Shown: positions 1-10,456 of the stretch, in pieces
Layout: each line of letters begins with the position of its first letter
Numbering within the stretch: the first letter of the stretch is position 1
Assembly (NCBI RefSeq): GCF_036898095.1
Contig: NC_090744.1
Location: forward strand, 13,320,143 to 13,384,142
Reading direction: 5' to 3'
Length of the DNA stretch: 64,000 nucleotides
From: Palaemon carinicauda
Lineage: Eukaryota > Arthropoda > Malacostraca > Decapoda > Palaemonidae
Notes under the pieces: generated by a model
Told to the model about the DNA's origin: nothing
The model's database searches: none
Seen by the model: the letters and a program-made list of their open reading frames with translations, nothing else
Translations under genes and position numbers: made by a program

Positions 1-140
1 ATTCATCAACAACATCAATGTACAGGCCTCATGTGACAATATAATTGAATATATCCCCATAGGCCTTCCCAGTTGTTCTTTTCTTTACATTATCTTTGAT
101 TTGAAAAGGTCCAAATGTCCGAATCTTTGTGAGTTGGGGA
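1..140 (-). pseudogene. BEL/Pao-type LTR retrotransposon integrase fragment
   Basis: Read on the minus strand, one frame gives an FGPFQIKD block, then KKRTTGKAYG, an IF..IVT block and LYIDVVD. This is the order seen around the first catalytic Asp region of BEL/Pao (rve) integrases, where a family-typical TRAV.I.V block follows a KR..G.IF.CL block. A TGA stop at 29-31 interrupts it and the fragment runs off the window edge. It is an inactive remnant. The family call rests on motif spacing read by eye; Gypsy is a less likely alternative. Confidence 0.6.
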
Positions 141-143
141 CCT

Positions 144-281
144 TTACTCATGAAACATACCAAGCTTATGCGTTAGTTTTGCCTTAACAGTTCTCCTCTG
201 TTGTTTTGCCTTCTTCTGTGCCTCCAGTAACATCCCAGCAATGTTGTCCTCTCCAGTAGAGCTGCCCTTTTTACCTGTCAT
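144..281 (-). pseudogene. Possible gag start of the same BEL-like element
   Basis: A 45-codon minus-strand frame starts with ATG at 279-281 and ends with TAA at 144-146. The product is short and basic (MLLEAQKKAKQQRRTVKAKL is legible), resembling the first segment of a retrotransposon gag. It lies between an LTR-like leader and the integrase fragment, so gag start and integrase appear fused by a large internal deletion. No family motif is present and the assignment is inferred from position. Confidence 0.3.
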
Positions 282-871
282 GTTGAGTACTGTTGAAATG
301 CTTGCTTGGATACCACATAAACTCGGGTTGTCTCAATAAAAACTTTATTTCGACCTGTAAGAATTACAGTATAACAAGTCAATAAAACATACCAACACCA
401 CAAACAATTTACTTATCAATACAGCAGAAACATGGGTAATCACCACATAACATAAACATATATAAACTCACACCAATAATTATAAGAATAATCATTATCA
501 TGTCATTACACAATCACCATTACCACCAAGTCGGTACATAAGTAACAATTAACTAAAAAAGTCACTTACGACAAAGCCCCATCTCTGATACTTATCAGAA
601 ATATCTTGTAACAAACGTCAAGTAATTTCTCCCATCATCTGTAGCATTAACACATATCCTTAAAGAACACAAGTTACATGTCAACACCATTTTGGATAGC
701 AAGAGGAATGCACAGTTGCACTTCTCGCTAACAACACACGAAAACCCAGTAATGTGTACAACCTCCATCGGCTTCACAGTGGATTCGTTGATAGTCACAC
801 CACAACCAACCAACACCACAATTATATGCACACACTTTACTAAACTTGAAAGTTATGACAAAGAAGAAAAT
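282..871. other. Possible LTR/leader of the BEL-like remnant; no gene
   Basis: AT-rich non-coding sequence. On the minus strand an AATAAA signal near 346-351 sits upstream of the gag-like ATG, as an LTR R region would. No matching second LTR is in the window, so the boundaries cannot be set. The short open frames at 595-985 have no recognisable content. Confidence 0.25.
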
Positions 872-1050
872 ATATTATTATTATTATTACTAGCTAAGCT
901 ACAACCTGAGTTGGAAAAGCAGGATGCTGTAAGCCCAAGGGTTCCAACGGGGAATAATAGCCCAGTGAGGAAAGGAAATAGATAAAGTACAAGAGGAGTA
1001 ATGAACAATTATAAAATATTTTAAGAATGGATACAACATTGATATAAATA
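872..1050 (-). repeat. SINE-like repeat R2, 3' half (split by DIRS-A)
   Basis: From the left: a TTA microsatellite (the element's TAA tail), then CTAGCTAAGCTACAAC and a block containing GGATGCTGTAAGCCC. The same blocks recur at 8890-9150, 15200-15450 and 57430-57545. The matching 5' half of this copy lies at 7803-7962, beyond DIRS-A. It is non-coding. Confidence 0.75.
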
Positions 1051-1091
1051 TGTTATTTTTATTAATAAAATAAATTTTTGAATATACTTAC

Positions 1092-1244
1092 CCGGTGATC
1101 ATATAGCTGCAACTCTGTTGCTCGACAGAAAAACCTACGGTCCAAATACGCCAGCGATCGCTATGCAGGTGGGGGTGTACATCAACAGCGCCATCTGTCG
1201 AGCAGGTACTTAGTACTCCAAGTAAACAAAGAACCAATTTTCTC
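1092..1244. repeat. DIRS-A left inverted terminal repeat
   Basis: Reverse complement of 7631-7783 over about 153 bp, with a single difference noticed (near 1141). It starts CCGGTGATCATATAGCTGC and ends AACCAATTTTCTC. Confidence 0.9.
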
Positions 1245-1292
1245 CTCGGTCCACTGGGTCTCTATTGGGGAGGAAGGGAGGGTCCTTTAATA

Positions 1293-1383
1293 TATGATCA
1301 CCGGGTAAGTATATTCAAAAATTTATTTTATTAATAAAAATAACATTTTTCAATATTAAACTTAGCCGGTGATCATATAGCTG
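1293..1383. repeat. DIRS-A internal complementary region (ICR)
   Basis: 1293-1345 is the complement of the left end (1051-1103) and 1346-1383 is the complement of the right end (7765-7802). The two halves are fused at 1345/1346, reproducing the joint of the circular intermediate. Confidence 0.88.
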
Positions 1384-1816
1384 ATTCACACCCAGGGGGG
1401 TGGGTAGAGACCAGCATTACATGTTTACATTATTATGAGCTAAGTATTTTGTATTTCATTTTAGCAGTTATTCAAAATAACAAACATAAAATAAATAAGT
1501 ACCTGGTAAGGAAGTCGACTTGAACAATTACTCTGCCTTTTTAAGTACGTCTTCCTTACGGAGCCTCGCGATCCTCTTAGGATGCTGAGCGACCCCTAAG
1601 ATCTGAAGTACTGTATCAAGGGTTGCAACCCATACAACAGGACCTCATCAAAACCTCTAATCTAGGCGCTTCTCAAGAAATGTCTTTGACCACCCGCCAA
1701 ATCAAGTAGGATGCGAAAGGCTTCTTAGCCTTCCGGACAACCCAAAAACAATAATAAAACATTTCAAGAGAAAGATTAAAAAGGTTATGGAATTAGGGAA
1801 TTGTAGTGGTTGAGCC

Positions 1817-2890
1817 CTCACCCACTACTGCACTCGTTGCTACGAATGGTCCCAGAGTGTAGCAGTTCTCGTAAAGAGACTGGACATTCTTAAGATAAAA
1901 AGACGCGAACACTGATTTGCTTTTCCAATAGGTTGCGTCGATTATACTTTGCAGAGATCTATTTTGTTTAAAAGGCCACGGAAGTTGCGACAGCTCTAAC
2001 TTCGTGTGTCCTTACCTTCAGCAAAGCTTGGTCTTCCTCATTCAGATGGGAATGAGCTTCTCGTATTAACAGTCTGATAAAATAGGATAAAGCATTCTTT
2101 GACATAGGCAAAGATGGATTCTTAACTGAACACCATAAAGCTTCAGACGGGCCTCGTAAAGGTTTTTAAAAAGAACTTAAGAGCTCTTACAGGACATAAG
2201 ACTCTTTCTAGTTCATTTCCAACCATACGATAAGTTTGGAATATCGAACGATATTGGTCAAGGCCGAGAAGGCAGCTCGTGTTTGGCTAGAAAACCAAGT
2301 TGTAGAACATGTAGCCGTTTCGGATGAGAATCCGATGTTCTTGCTGAAGGCATGAATCTCACTGACTCTTTTAGCTGTGGCTAAGCATATCAGGAAAAGA
2401 GTCTTAAAGGTGAGATCTTTCAGGGAGGCTGATTGTAGCGGTTCGAACCTGTCTGACATAAGGAATCTTAGTACCACGTCTAAATTCCAACCAGGTGTAA
2501 CCAAACGACGCTCCTTCGTGGTCTCAAAAGACTTAAGGAGGTCCTGTAGATCTTTATTGTTGGAAAGATCTAAGCCTCTGTGACGGAAGACTGATGCCAA
2601 CATGCTTCTGTAACCCTTGATAGTGGGAGCTGAAAGAGATCGTTCTTTCCTCAGATATAAGAGAAAGTCAGCTATTTGAGTTACAGAGGTACTGGTCGAG
2701 GATACGGATACTGACTTGCACCAGTTTCGGAAGATTTCCCACTTCGATTGGTAGATTCTAAGGGTGGATGTTCTCCTTGCTCTAGCAATCGCTCTGGTTG
2801 CCTCCTTCGAAAAGCCTCTAGCTCTCGAGAGTCTTTCGATAGTCTGAAGGCAGTCAGACGAAGAGCGTGGAGGCCTTGGTGTACCTTCTT
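1817..2890 (-). pseudogene. DIRS-A tyrosine recombinase (YR), broken
   Basis: Matches the YR of DIRS-F along its length, but in several frames. The longest clean stretch is 2208-2603, which includes the catalytic Arg block ATAKRVSEIHAF. The HEVR box is legible near 2003-2015 and the nucleophile block FYLKN near 1890. Frameshifts flank 2208-2603, so no full-length recombinase can be made. The enzyme would integrate the circular cDNA without a target-site duplication. Confidence 0.8.
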
Positions 2891-3890
2891 ACGCGTGGCT
2901 GACGTAGAAGGTCCACCCTTAGGGGAAGTGTTCTGGGAACGTCTACTAGCCATCGAAGTACCTCGGTGAGCCATTCTCTCGCGGGCCAGAGGGAAGCAAC
3001 TAGCGTCAACCTTGTCCCTTCGTGAGAGGCGAACTTCTGCAGTACCTTGTTGACAATCTTGAACGGAGGGAATGCATATAGATCTAGATGTGACCAATCT
3101 AGTAGAAAGGCATCTATATGAACTGCTGCTGGGTCCGGGATTGGTGAGCAAAATATTGGGAGTCTCTTGGTCATCGAGGTTGCGAAGAGATCTATGGTTG
3201 GCTGGCCCCAGGTGGCCCAAAGTCTCTTGCATACATCCTTGTGGAGGGTCCATTCTGTTGGAATTATTTGTCCCTTCCGACTGAGACAATCTGCCATGAC
3301 ATTCAAGTTGCCTTGGATGAACCTCGTTACTAGTGAAATGTCTAGACCTTTTGACCAGGTGAGGAGGTCCCTTGCGATCTCGTACAATGTCAGAGAGTAG
3401 GTCCCTCCTTGCTTGGAGATGTACGCCAAAGCCGTGGTGTTGTCCGAGTTCACCTCCACCACTTAGCCTTGAAGGAGAGACCTGAAGCTTTCCAGGTCAG
3501 ACGTACTGCCAGTAGCTCCTTGCAGTTGAAATGCATTGTCCTTTGACTCGAGTTCCATAATCCCGAGCATTCCCTACCGTCTAATGTCGCACCCCAGCCT
3601 ACGTCCGATGCGTCCGAGAAGAGAACGTGGTTGGGAGTCTGAACAGTCAGGGGAAGACCCTCTCTAAGGTTGATATAGTCCTTTCACCAAGTCAGACAAG
3701 ACTTTATCTTTCCGGAAACCGGGATCGAGACCGCTTCTAGCGTCTTGTCCTTTTTCCAGTGAAAAGCTAGATGGTATAGAAGAGGACGGAGGTGTAGTCT
3801 TCCTAGTGACACAAATTGATCCACGGATGACAGTGTCCCTACCAGACTCATCCACAGCCTGACTGGGCAGCGTTCCTTCTTCAGCATCTT
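2854..3890 (-). pseudogene. DIRS-A RNase H and methylase-like domain remnant
   Basis: 2854-3462 keeps the RNase H Asp segment NSDNTTALAYISKQGGT, then ADCLSRK and the downstream VDLFA / YAFPPF methylase-like region found in DIRS-C, D and F. 3664-3887 keeps the RT-RNase H connection (RLHLRPL). The frame is broken between the two. The RT fingers and palm, including YLDD, are absent: homology jumps from the connection straight into gag-like sequence near 3900. Confidence 0.78.
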
Positions 3891-3899
3891 CTGGATGGA

Positions 3900-4740
3900 T
3901 AGCAGGGCTGGGAGTTGATCGTCTAGTTCAGCAACGTCCTCATCAGAGGGTTCCTCATCCGAAACTGATGAGGAAACGGCAACGGAGTGGGCAACGTCTG
4001 ACTCGCTGAATCCGGTCGCACTGGTGGATGCGTGACGGAGCCGGACGCAATATCATGGCACTGCTGCACAGTCTGTGAACTGTCAACAACCATGGGTGCG
4101 CGAGGAAGTACAGCGTCAACCTGAAATCTGGGTTGTGCAGTCAACACCCTACCGGGTTGCTGAGGTTGACGCACTGCGTCACAACAAGTCACCTCTGCTG
4201 GTTGTTGAACGTCTTCCTAGTGACACACTGAACGTCAACAACCACCTCCGAGCGTCGCTTAACGTCAACGTGCGACTGGCAACCCACACTGGGTCGCATC
4301 GGTGGAGGAACCACCTCAACTGGCAGACGCGAGTAGGATACCTCAGCGTCAACAGGGCGCACAACCAACCGGTTGGAAGGTTGTTGGCCAGAAGGTTCTT
4401 CTCCGCATTTAAGTCCTCTATCAAGGACACAAGCTTGGACTGCATGTCTTGCAGCAAAGCCTATTTAGGGTCTACGGGAGCAGGTGTGGCAACAGACGGG
4501 GTTAGCGACTGAGGCGGAACCATTTACCATCCCTGGAAGCCTTGTTATGTGTGACATAATAGTACAGCAAAACTTCAAAGGCTCGACAAAAGTTGAGAAG
4601 TTGACCTGTAAACAACTTGGAGCGTCTCCTGGCTAGGCGCCAGGGCGAGTCTACCAGAATTGAGAAGTCTATCTGGGCAGAGGCATGAACTCCCAAGCCG
4701 AGAACTTCTCTCGTGTCCTATCAGACTCTCGCTCTATAAG
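3900..4740 (-). pseudogene. DIRS-A gag-like fragment, first copy
   Basis: Minus-strand fragments resemble the middle of ORF1 (a Gln/Pro/Val-rich segment with SLIEDLNAEK near 4400) and then ORF1 C-terminal sequence at 4502-4696 (HASAQIDFSILVDSPWR), similar to ASAQADFSSLVDSPRR of DIRS-F. The middle segment is a diverged second copy of 5340-5730, so gag has been internally duplicated. Several stops are present. Confidence 0.6.
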
Positions 4741-5104
4741 CCAGTTCAAAAGAAGGGAAATCAAAGGCTGTATCCCTAAAACTCCTCCTGGTGCAAAAAC
4801 CAGTCGCCTAGCCAACGTAACGCTCTCTAGGAGAGCGAGAGAGCACTAGCTTAACAACAACGGCTTCGAAGTAGCTAGGCCTAGTGTAAGTTCTGACGTT
4901 TAGGCGAACGAGGAGCAGCAGTTACAAGATCCGGACGAAGATCCTTAAAAAATCATCATGATTTAATTAAAGTCCATAGGAGGCTAAGCAGCTTAAGGCT
5001 CCTCTCCAAATGACAGAGTCCTCAAAGGAATATCAGTAGGAGGGAGAACAGCACTTTCTCATCTACAGGAACCTTGTCCGATAAAAGCTAGGTTATCTCA
5101 GTGA

Positions 5105-6140
5105 GTCTCTCACTGGTGCATTAGTAGCAGACCAGAAGGCAACGTCATGTAACTGCTTGACAGTCTGTGAACTGTCAACAACTGAACTGTCAACCACAAC
5201 AGGTGCGTGAGGACATACAGCACTGGTGCATTAGTAGCAGACCAGAAGGCAACGTCATGTAACTGCTTGACAGTCTGTGAACTGTCAACAACTGAACTGT
5301 CAACCACAACAGGTGCGTGAGGACATACAGTGTTCACTCGAGACTGCTTTGACTGTCTATACTGAGCAGTCAAAACAACTCTAGAATGCGGAGGTTGACG
5401 CACCGCTTCAAAACAAAACAACTTAGGTTGTTGTTGTAACTCGCGAACGTCAACGGAGGGTTCCGTGCGTCGCTGAACGTCAACATGCGGCTGGCAGGGT
5501 ACACTGCGCATGGGTGGCGGGACTCTCACAGCTGGAGTGCGGGAGAAGGTAGCCTCAGCGTCAACTGAACGCACAACCGTGGTTGGTTGTAGGCTAACGG
5601 GTGCAGCGTCAACCTTCTCCGCACGAAAGTCCTGCATTAAAGATGTTAACTGTGTCTGCATGGTCTGCAGCAAAGACCACTTAGGGTCTACAGTAGCAGG
5701 TGCGGCAACAGACGGTGTTACTGCCTGTTGCGGTACCGCTTTGCCTCTCTTAGGAGGTGAGCAGTCGTCGGAAGACTGCAGCGAGTCCGAACTGACCCAG
5801 TGGCTACAACTGGGCCGTTGGACTTGCGCGGAAGGGACCGACTTGCGCTTAATAAGCTGCGAGACCTTGGTCCATGGTTTCTTACGAGAAACCTCTTCCG
5901 CAGACGAGAAGTAAATGGGCTCTCTCGTCTTTGTGTGGGTGGGGCGATCTTGGGTAAATACGCCCGAAACCACGGAGGGAAACGTCTGTTCGTTGATCAA
6001 GGCCTGACGAACCCATAAGTCGTTCGACATTACTTCTCCCCTGGGCTTGGGAGCTTGCAAGAGGTCCCGGACTAGGTGAACGACAGGCACGAACAGACGA
6101 ACCCTCGGACACAACACTGTAACACTTTGCGCATATCACT
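5105..6140 (-). pseudogene. DIRS-A gag-like ORF1, middle part
   Basis: An open minus-strand frame of 335 codons (5110-6117) covers the low-complexity middle of ORF1. YFSSAEEVSRKKPW and PPKRGKAVPQQ align with YSSAEELSGRKRW and PPKKSKVLPQQ of DIRS-F. A second frame (5882-6139) carries SPSPGPLASSQAQGRSNVE, also present in F. The N-terminal cysteine module of the intact elements is not recognisable. The C-terminal side is disturbed by the 110-bp duplication at 5111-5330. Confidence 0.65.
5111..5330. repeat. Exact 110-bp tandem duplication
   Basis: 5111-5220 and 5221-5330 are identical by eye. 110 is not a multiple of three, so the duplication shifts the gag frame. Confidence 0.93.
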
Positions 6141-7109
6141 TTATCACTTCGATTTTCTGTTTTGCACTTATTTCACTGAAATCGAAACTTTTACTGATTT
6201 CTACCTGAAACACGCAATTCTACCCTTCATTAAAAGGTAGTAATTGCGAAAACAGTCGTATAATGCAGCTCATTAATACTAGCAAAAACAGAAAACATAT
6301 ATAAAGATAAAGAATTCAGTGGCTGGGAAAGAGACTAAACACTAGTTCAAATAAACTACGATTACAATCTCTCACCGCACATAGCCTGGGGACAAGAATA
6401 AAACCCTAGAAACGTTTTACCTTCTTCCCCGTACAGCGACTAGGGAGGAGAGTAACACGAGAACAACGTTACCCGCTTGAACGGAATGTTTTTTCTCCTC
6501 TCTCTCCCTCCGTCTCTATCTCTCTCTCTCTTTCTCTCTTGATTTCGCACCTGAGAGAAGAGCCCAATTATATATCGTCAAAAAAAACATGTTATTTGGC
6601 TAAAGGAAAAAACTGAAAGGTTTTCCAAATAAAAAGTTCCTTTAAATTAGAATTTAAACCATTTAAGCTAAGAAAGAATGAACGAAACGTCAGAATCGAT
6701 TTACTCTTACTGCAAAGTGAAACCGTGATACAGTCTCTCTCTATCGTAACGATAGAGCGCATGTTGAACGTCCTGAACGTCAACAACTGCGTAGTCTAAA
6801 AAACTAAACGTTAGTTCATCTTTGAAAACAGTACGAAGACTATCAAAGAAATTCTTTCATAAAACATTAAATTTAAAAAGTTTTAAATTCTTTAAAGGCT
6901 AAATACGATATAACGGGCTCAACGTTGATTAACTTCGGTTCCAAGTTAGGACCGCCTACTATCAGGAAAGGTCGCATATAAACAAAACATAAAAATTTAT
7001 TTTTATATGTTTATAATAAATGGAAAGTTAATCGAAGAGGCCTAATAAAGGCGGAGAGATATAAAATATATAGATCTATAACGTGTTAAGCAAAATTACT
7101 AAAAACCTA
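6141..7109. other. DIRS-A 5' leader; no gene
   Basis: AT-rich sequence upstream of the gag remnants. A pyrimidine-rich CT microsatellite occupies about 6488-6541. No coding potential is recognised. Confidence 0.5.
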
Positions 7110-7395
7110 AACACAGCGATTGTGACGCAGTTCCGGTAGGCCCTGCTGCTTCCTCCGGTGCCTTAGATGACCGCGGAGGTAGCAGCAGTAGGGGACTCAG
7201 CAGTATGAAGCTTCATCTGTGGTGGAAATGTGGGAGGTTGGGCTGTGGCACCCTAGCAGTACCAGCTGAACTCGGCTGAGTCCCTGGTTAGGCTGGAGGA
7301 ACGTAGAGAGTAGAGGTCCCCTTTTTGTTTTGTTTTTTGTTGTTGTCGGCTACCCCCCAAAATTGGGGGAAGTGCCTTTGGTATATGTATGTATG
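7110..7395 (+). repeat. SINE-like repeat S1 inside DIRS-A
   Basis: Its last ~160 bp (GGCTGTGGCACCCTAGCAGT to CGGCTACCCCCCAAAATTGG and a GTATGTATG tail) match the complement of 10433-10600 and the copy at 12960-13066. Its first ~120 bp, with TTCCTCCGGTGCCTTAGATG, differ from the 5' module of the 10.4-kb copy. Confidence 0.7.
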
Positions 7396-7630
7396 ATGTA
7401 AACACACTTCCGTCTAAGGGAAGGGTCGGCCATTTAAAAGTGAAAGAGAGTCCATACTCTCTTTGTCACCATAATTAAATCTATCCAAAACGAGTTCAAG
7501 TTTTGAGATGAAGATAAAACCCCTGCATGGCGAAAGCTCAAAACTAGAATAGTGTACTTCACCAAATAGTTGTGAAAACAAATCCAGTTAGTAACAGCGT
7601 ATTAGTAGGTCTTGTCAGTAGCCCGACAGA

Positions 7631-7783
7631 GAGAAAATTGGTTCTTTGTTTACTTGGAGTACTAAGTACCTGCTCGACAGATGGCGCTGTTGATGTACAC
7701 CCCCACCTGCATAGCGATCGCTGGCGTATTTTGACCGTAGGTTTTTCTGTCGAGCAACAGAGTTGCAGCTATATGATCACCGG
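7631..7783. repeat. DIRS-A right inverted terminal repeat
   Basis: Complement of 1092-1244. The outer 7784-7802 matches the right half of the ICR. Confidence 0.9.
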
Positions 7784-7802
7784 CTAAGTTTAATATTGAA
7801 AA

Positions 7803-7962
7803 CTTTCATATAAAGACTAAAACCTTAAAGAAAAAAACAAAACAAGAGGAAGAGTTATAAGATAGAATAGTGTGCCCAAGTGTACCCTCAAGTAGAGATT
7901 TCTACCCCAAGGCAGTGGAAGTCTATGGCACTACCTAAGACTAGAGAACAATTTTGATTTCT
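7803..7962 (-). repeat. SINE-like repeat R2, 5' half (split by DIRS-A)
   Basis: Complement of the R2 body seen at 8920-9045 and 15240-15345: CACTACCTAAGACTAGAGAA and AGTGTGCCCAAGTGTACCCT correspond to the plus-strand copies. It continues the repeat interrupted at 1050. Confidence 0.75.
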
Positions 7963-8073
7963 CACTGTTTGTTCATGACCACGGAACAGATCTGAAATGG
8001 GTATTGCACGTATGCCTGGCCTGGCACACTGTAATCCTCACGAAAAAGTCTTTGCAGTGTTCGTTCCTTCCCT

Positions 8074-8132
8074 TTACGCGTATTTCTTGCTACTTCGTTC
8101 AAGAATGGAGCTTTCGGACTGACTTGCTGATT
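8074..8132 (-). CDS. Candidate terminal exon of a host coiled-coil gene
   Basis: On the minus strand a TTATAGTTTGCAG acceptor precedes the segment. Entered with one base carried from the preceding candidate exon (9443-9574), it reads a Ser-rich tail (SASQSESSILERSSKKYA) and ends in TAA at 8074-8076. A different phase stays open for about 56 codons, so the reading depends on the exon model being right. No family is recognised. Confidence 0.25.
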
Positions 8133-8889
8133 CTGCAAACTATAATGAAGCTGTGGCCAGAATTTTCCAATGGGACAGAAGAGAAGACAAGTGTGCACTG
8201 GAAGTTGCATATTTATGAAAAAGTAAAAAGAAAATAAAGATAAATTTTGTAGATTCTAAACTCTGAGACTAAAATAGCAATCTGGGGGGAGCAAGATATA
8301 GCTATGCCACTATAGAATCCTCACCTAAGAGCCCAGCTTCACATTGAGATCCTCGTAATTGTTTTTTTTTGACTGGGTTATGAAAACTCATGAAATTTCG
8401 TTCACTTGAGATGTTTCTTCAGTTGTGGAAAGAGGTGATAGTCGGAGGGGATCAGGTTTGGGGGAGTAAGGTGGGTGGTCGACCAACTTGAAGCCAAAGT
8501 CGCGTATTTTCCGTAGAGTTTCATGTGCTGTTGGTGCTGTATGAGAGATTGATAAATACAAGATAACCAGTTGTAAAATAAATATGGTTCATGTATTGTT
8601 AATGATGATAGTAATATTATTTTGGACCAAACAAAATAATACGGCCGAGAACAGTATATTTCTACGTTGAATTTCCGATTAAAATTACATTTTTTTATAA
8701 GTGTAGAATGTAGTTTTTTCCTTGTCGTAACTTAGAATTCTAGTTTTGTAAACTGTGCAATTGTCGATGCTCACTAATGAAGTGTAAATTTAAAAAATAT
8801 TTTTAGTTAACAAGAAGAGATCAATACCATAAGCGTGGAAAGAAAATGAAAATTGCATCTACCAGAATGATCAGCTTGGTTGATGTGTC
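8133..8889. other. No gene recognised
   Basis: AT-rich sequence, probably intronic if the minus-strand exon model holds. No repeat family is identified. Confidence 0.4.
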
Positions 8890-9150
8890 CAGTGTCTTCT
8901 AGGAGATAGACACTCCAAAATCAAACTATTATTCTTTGGGGTAGTGCCATAGCCTCTGTATCATGGTCTTCCACTGTCTTGGGTTAGAGTTTACAGTTCT
9001 CTTGCTTGAGGGTACACTCAGGCACACTATTCTATGTTTCCTTATTTCATTTCCTCATTAAACTATTTTCCTTGTTAGAGCTAATAGGCTTATAGCATCC
9101 TGCTTTCCCTAGAAGGGTTATAGCTTAGCTAGTAATAATAATAATCATAA
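8890..9150 (+). repeat. SINE-like repeat R2, plus-strand copy with TAA tail
   Basis: Contains GGTAGTGCCATAGCCTCTGT, CTTGCTTGAGGGTACACTC, GGCTTATAGCATCCTGCTTT and ends TAGCTTAGCTAGTAATAATA. It aligns with 15200-15450 and with the complement of the split copy at 872-1050 plus 7803-7962. Confidence 0.82.
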
Positions 9151-9330
9151 TATTCGACTGTAAGGACACAACCCATCTAAACTAATTCAAGGTAATTAAG
9201 AACACCACTTACTTGATCTACAATATGGAATACTCACCTTTTCATAAATATGTGAAAGGGACAAATGTATCGAGTGTAAGCAAGAAAAAAGTTAACAGAA
9301 TTTATACGACACACGTTAAATGTTAGAAAT

Positions 9331-9404
9331 AATCCAAGAAATCTATTGCCTTGACTTCTCTGATCAATAGATCAGAGAAGTCAAGGCAATAGATTTCTTG
9401 GATT
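9331..9404. repeat. Perfect 35-bp inverted repeat with 4-nt loop
   Basis: 9331-9365 (from AATCCAAGAAATCTATTGCC) and 9370-9404 are exact complements, with loop AATA at 9366-9369. A transcript of either strand would fold into a mismatch-free hairpin of about 74 nt. Confidence 0.95.
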
Positions 9405-9442
9405 AAATTCCTAGATCTCCAGGTAATTTCCATTTTACCTAC

Positions 9443-9574
9443 CAGCTATCACACTCAGGACAGCATCTTTCTCTGGTGACGAGGGGACCGAGATGTGGCC
9501 CCAAGGCTCCGATTAGACTGGAAACTGCTGGACAAACATCTGGGGTGCCGTGAAAAGCCCATCTTCCACAAGAT
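9443..9574 (-). CDS. Candidate internal exon of a host coiled-coil gene (with stop)
   Basis: A good acceptor (TTTATTTCTTCGTTTTGCAG) precedes it on the minus strand and a GTAGGT donor follows. Entered in the phase left by exon 18182-18317, it reads LVEDGLFTAPQMFVQQFPV, then TAA at 9513-9515, then SEPWGHISVPSSPEKDAVLS. The stop would be a Gln codon with one C-to-T change. The sequence around the stop looks protein-like and resembles no TE domain I know. Function unknown; the exon call is inference from splice signals and phase. Confidence 0.35.
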
Positions 9575-10309
9575 CTGCAAAACGAAGAAATAAACATTTA
9601 ATAGGTTACAAGAAGCTGTTTGTAAGTCAAATTTAGTTAGATTTTGACTTAGGGTAAGCCTAACCTGGAACCCATGACTTTGATTTCCAACTAGAAAAGT
9701 CAACAAATAGTCAGGTTTCATATGCGAATCCTCGATAAGCAGGGCATGACTATATACATTAAACTGGAAGTGTTGAAAACTCAAATATTCCTTCGGCTTA
9801 TGAATATATTACAAAACCAATCTATCGTTTCAAACTTTGGTTATAAAGTTACAGAGTTGTCAAATAAAGTACACAAAAAATGCACTACAGTACATCATTC
9901 AAGATAAATTTTGCTCCATTACTAAAAATCCAATTATAAAGAGAGTATTTATACTGAAGATGTTAGTGAAACAGAAAAATTGCATAAAGAAAATAGAAAT
10001 GAATCTTTCAGTCTCTAAAACAGTGTATATCTTCAGCATCAACCAAGCTGACCATTCTGCTAAATGCAATTATAATTTTTTTCTTTTTTTACATTATTGG
10101 CCTCTTTTCAACTTTTAAATGACCTTATTTTCTCTACACTTTTAGGCTTTTGAGAGTATGAAATTCTTATAGTAGCATTTACATAAAATATTTCTAATAT
10201 ACTTTTAAGCATAAAATAATTCCAGGGTTGTGTAAAATTACTTAAAAACCAAAACTATTAATGCTATAAATCCCTCCAAATTTTAACTAGTTCACCAATC
10301 CTTTCAAAA
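9575..10309. other. No gene recognised
   Basis: AT-rich, presumably intronic. The plus-strand open frames here (9722-10118) have no recognisable motif or codon bias. Confidence 0.4.
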
Positions 10310-10355
10310 GACACTTTACTCCAATCCTTAAGGACACTTTACTCCAATCCTTAAG
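10310..10355. repeat. 23-bp tandem duplication
   Basis: GACACTTTACTCCAATCCTT plus AAG occurs twice head to tail, at 10310-10332 and 10333-10355. Confidence 0.92.
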
Positions 10356-10359
10356 TATT

Positions 10360-10456
10360 TTTCAGTTCAACTTTGATGCAGCATTTCCTTCAATTAATAG
10401 TACGCAGGTACTTATTGCATTGTAATTCTTACATACATACATAACCAAGGCACTTC
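10360..10456 (+). repeat. Arm 1 of a 97-bp inverted duplication
   Basis: Nearly identical to the complement of 15533-15628, with one substitution seen near 10418. It spans unique flank and the last ~24 bp of the adjacent SINE-like repeat. Confidence 0.88.

Larger units (their letters stand above)
1051..7802 (-). mobile_element. DIRS-like retrotransposon DIRS-A, decayed
   Basis: About 6.75 kb. It has inverted terminal repeats (1092-1244 and 7631-7783) and an internal complementary region at 1293-1383 whose halves are the complements of the left and right termini. That structure is diagnostic of DIRS elements. YR, RNase H and gag remnants read right to left on the minus strand, but the RT catalytic core is missing and the gag region is duplicated and shuffled. 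It belongs to the same family as DIRS-C and DIRS-F and is closest to F. A SINE-like repeat lies inside near 7110-7395. Confidence 0.88.

Noticed and set aside
595..985. Overlapping open frames on both strands
   Set aside because: Short, no motif, and partly made of the R2 repeat with its TTA tail.
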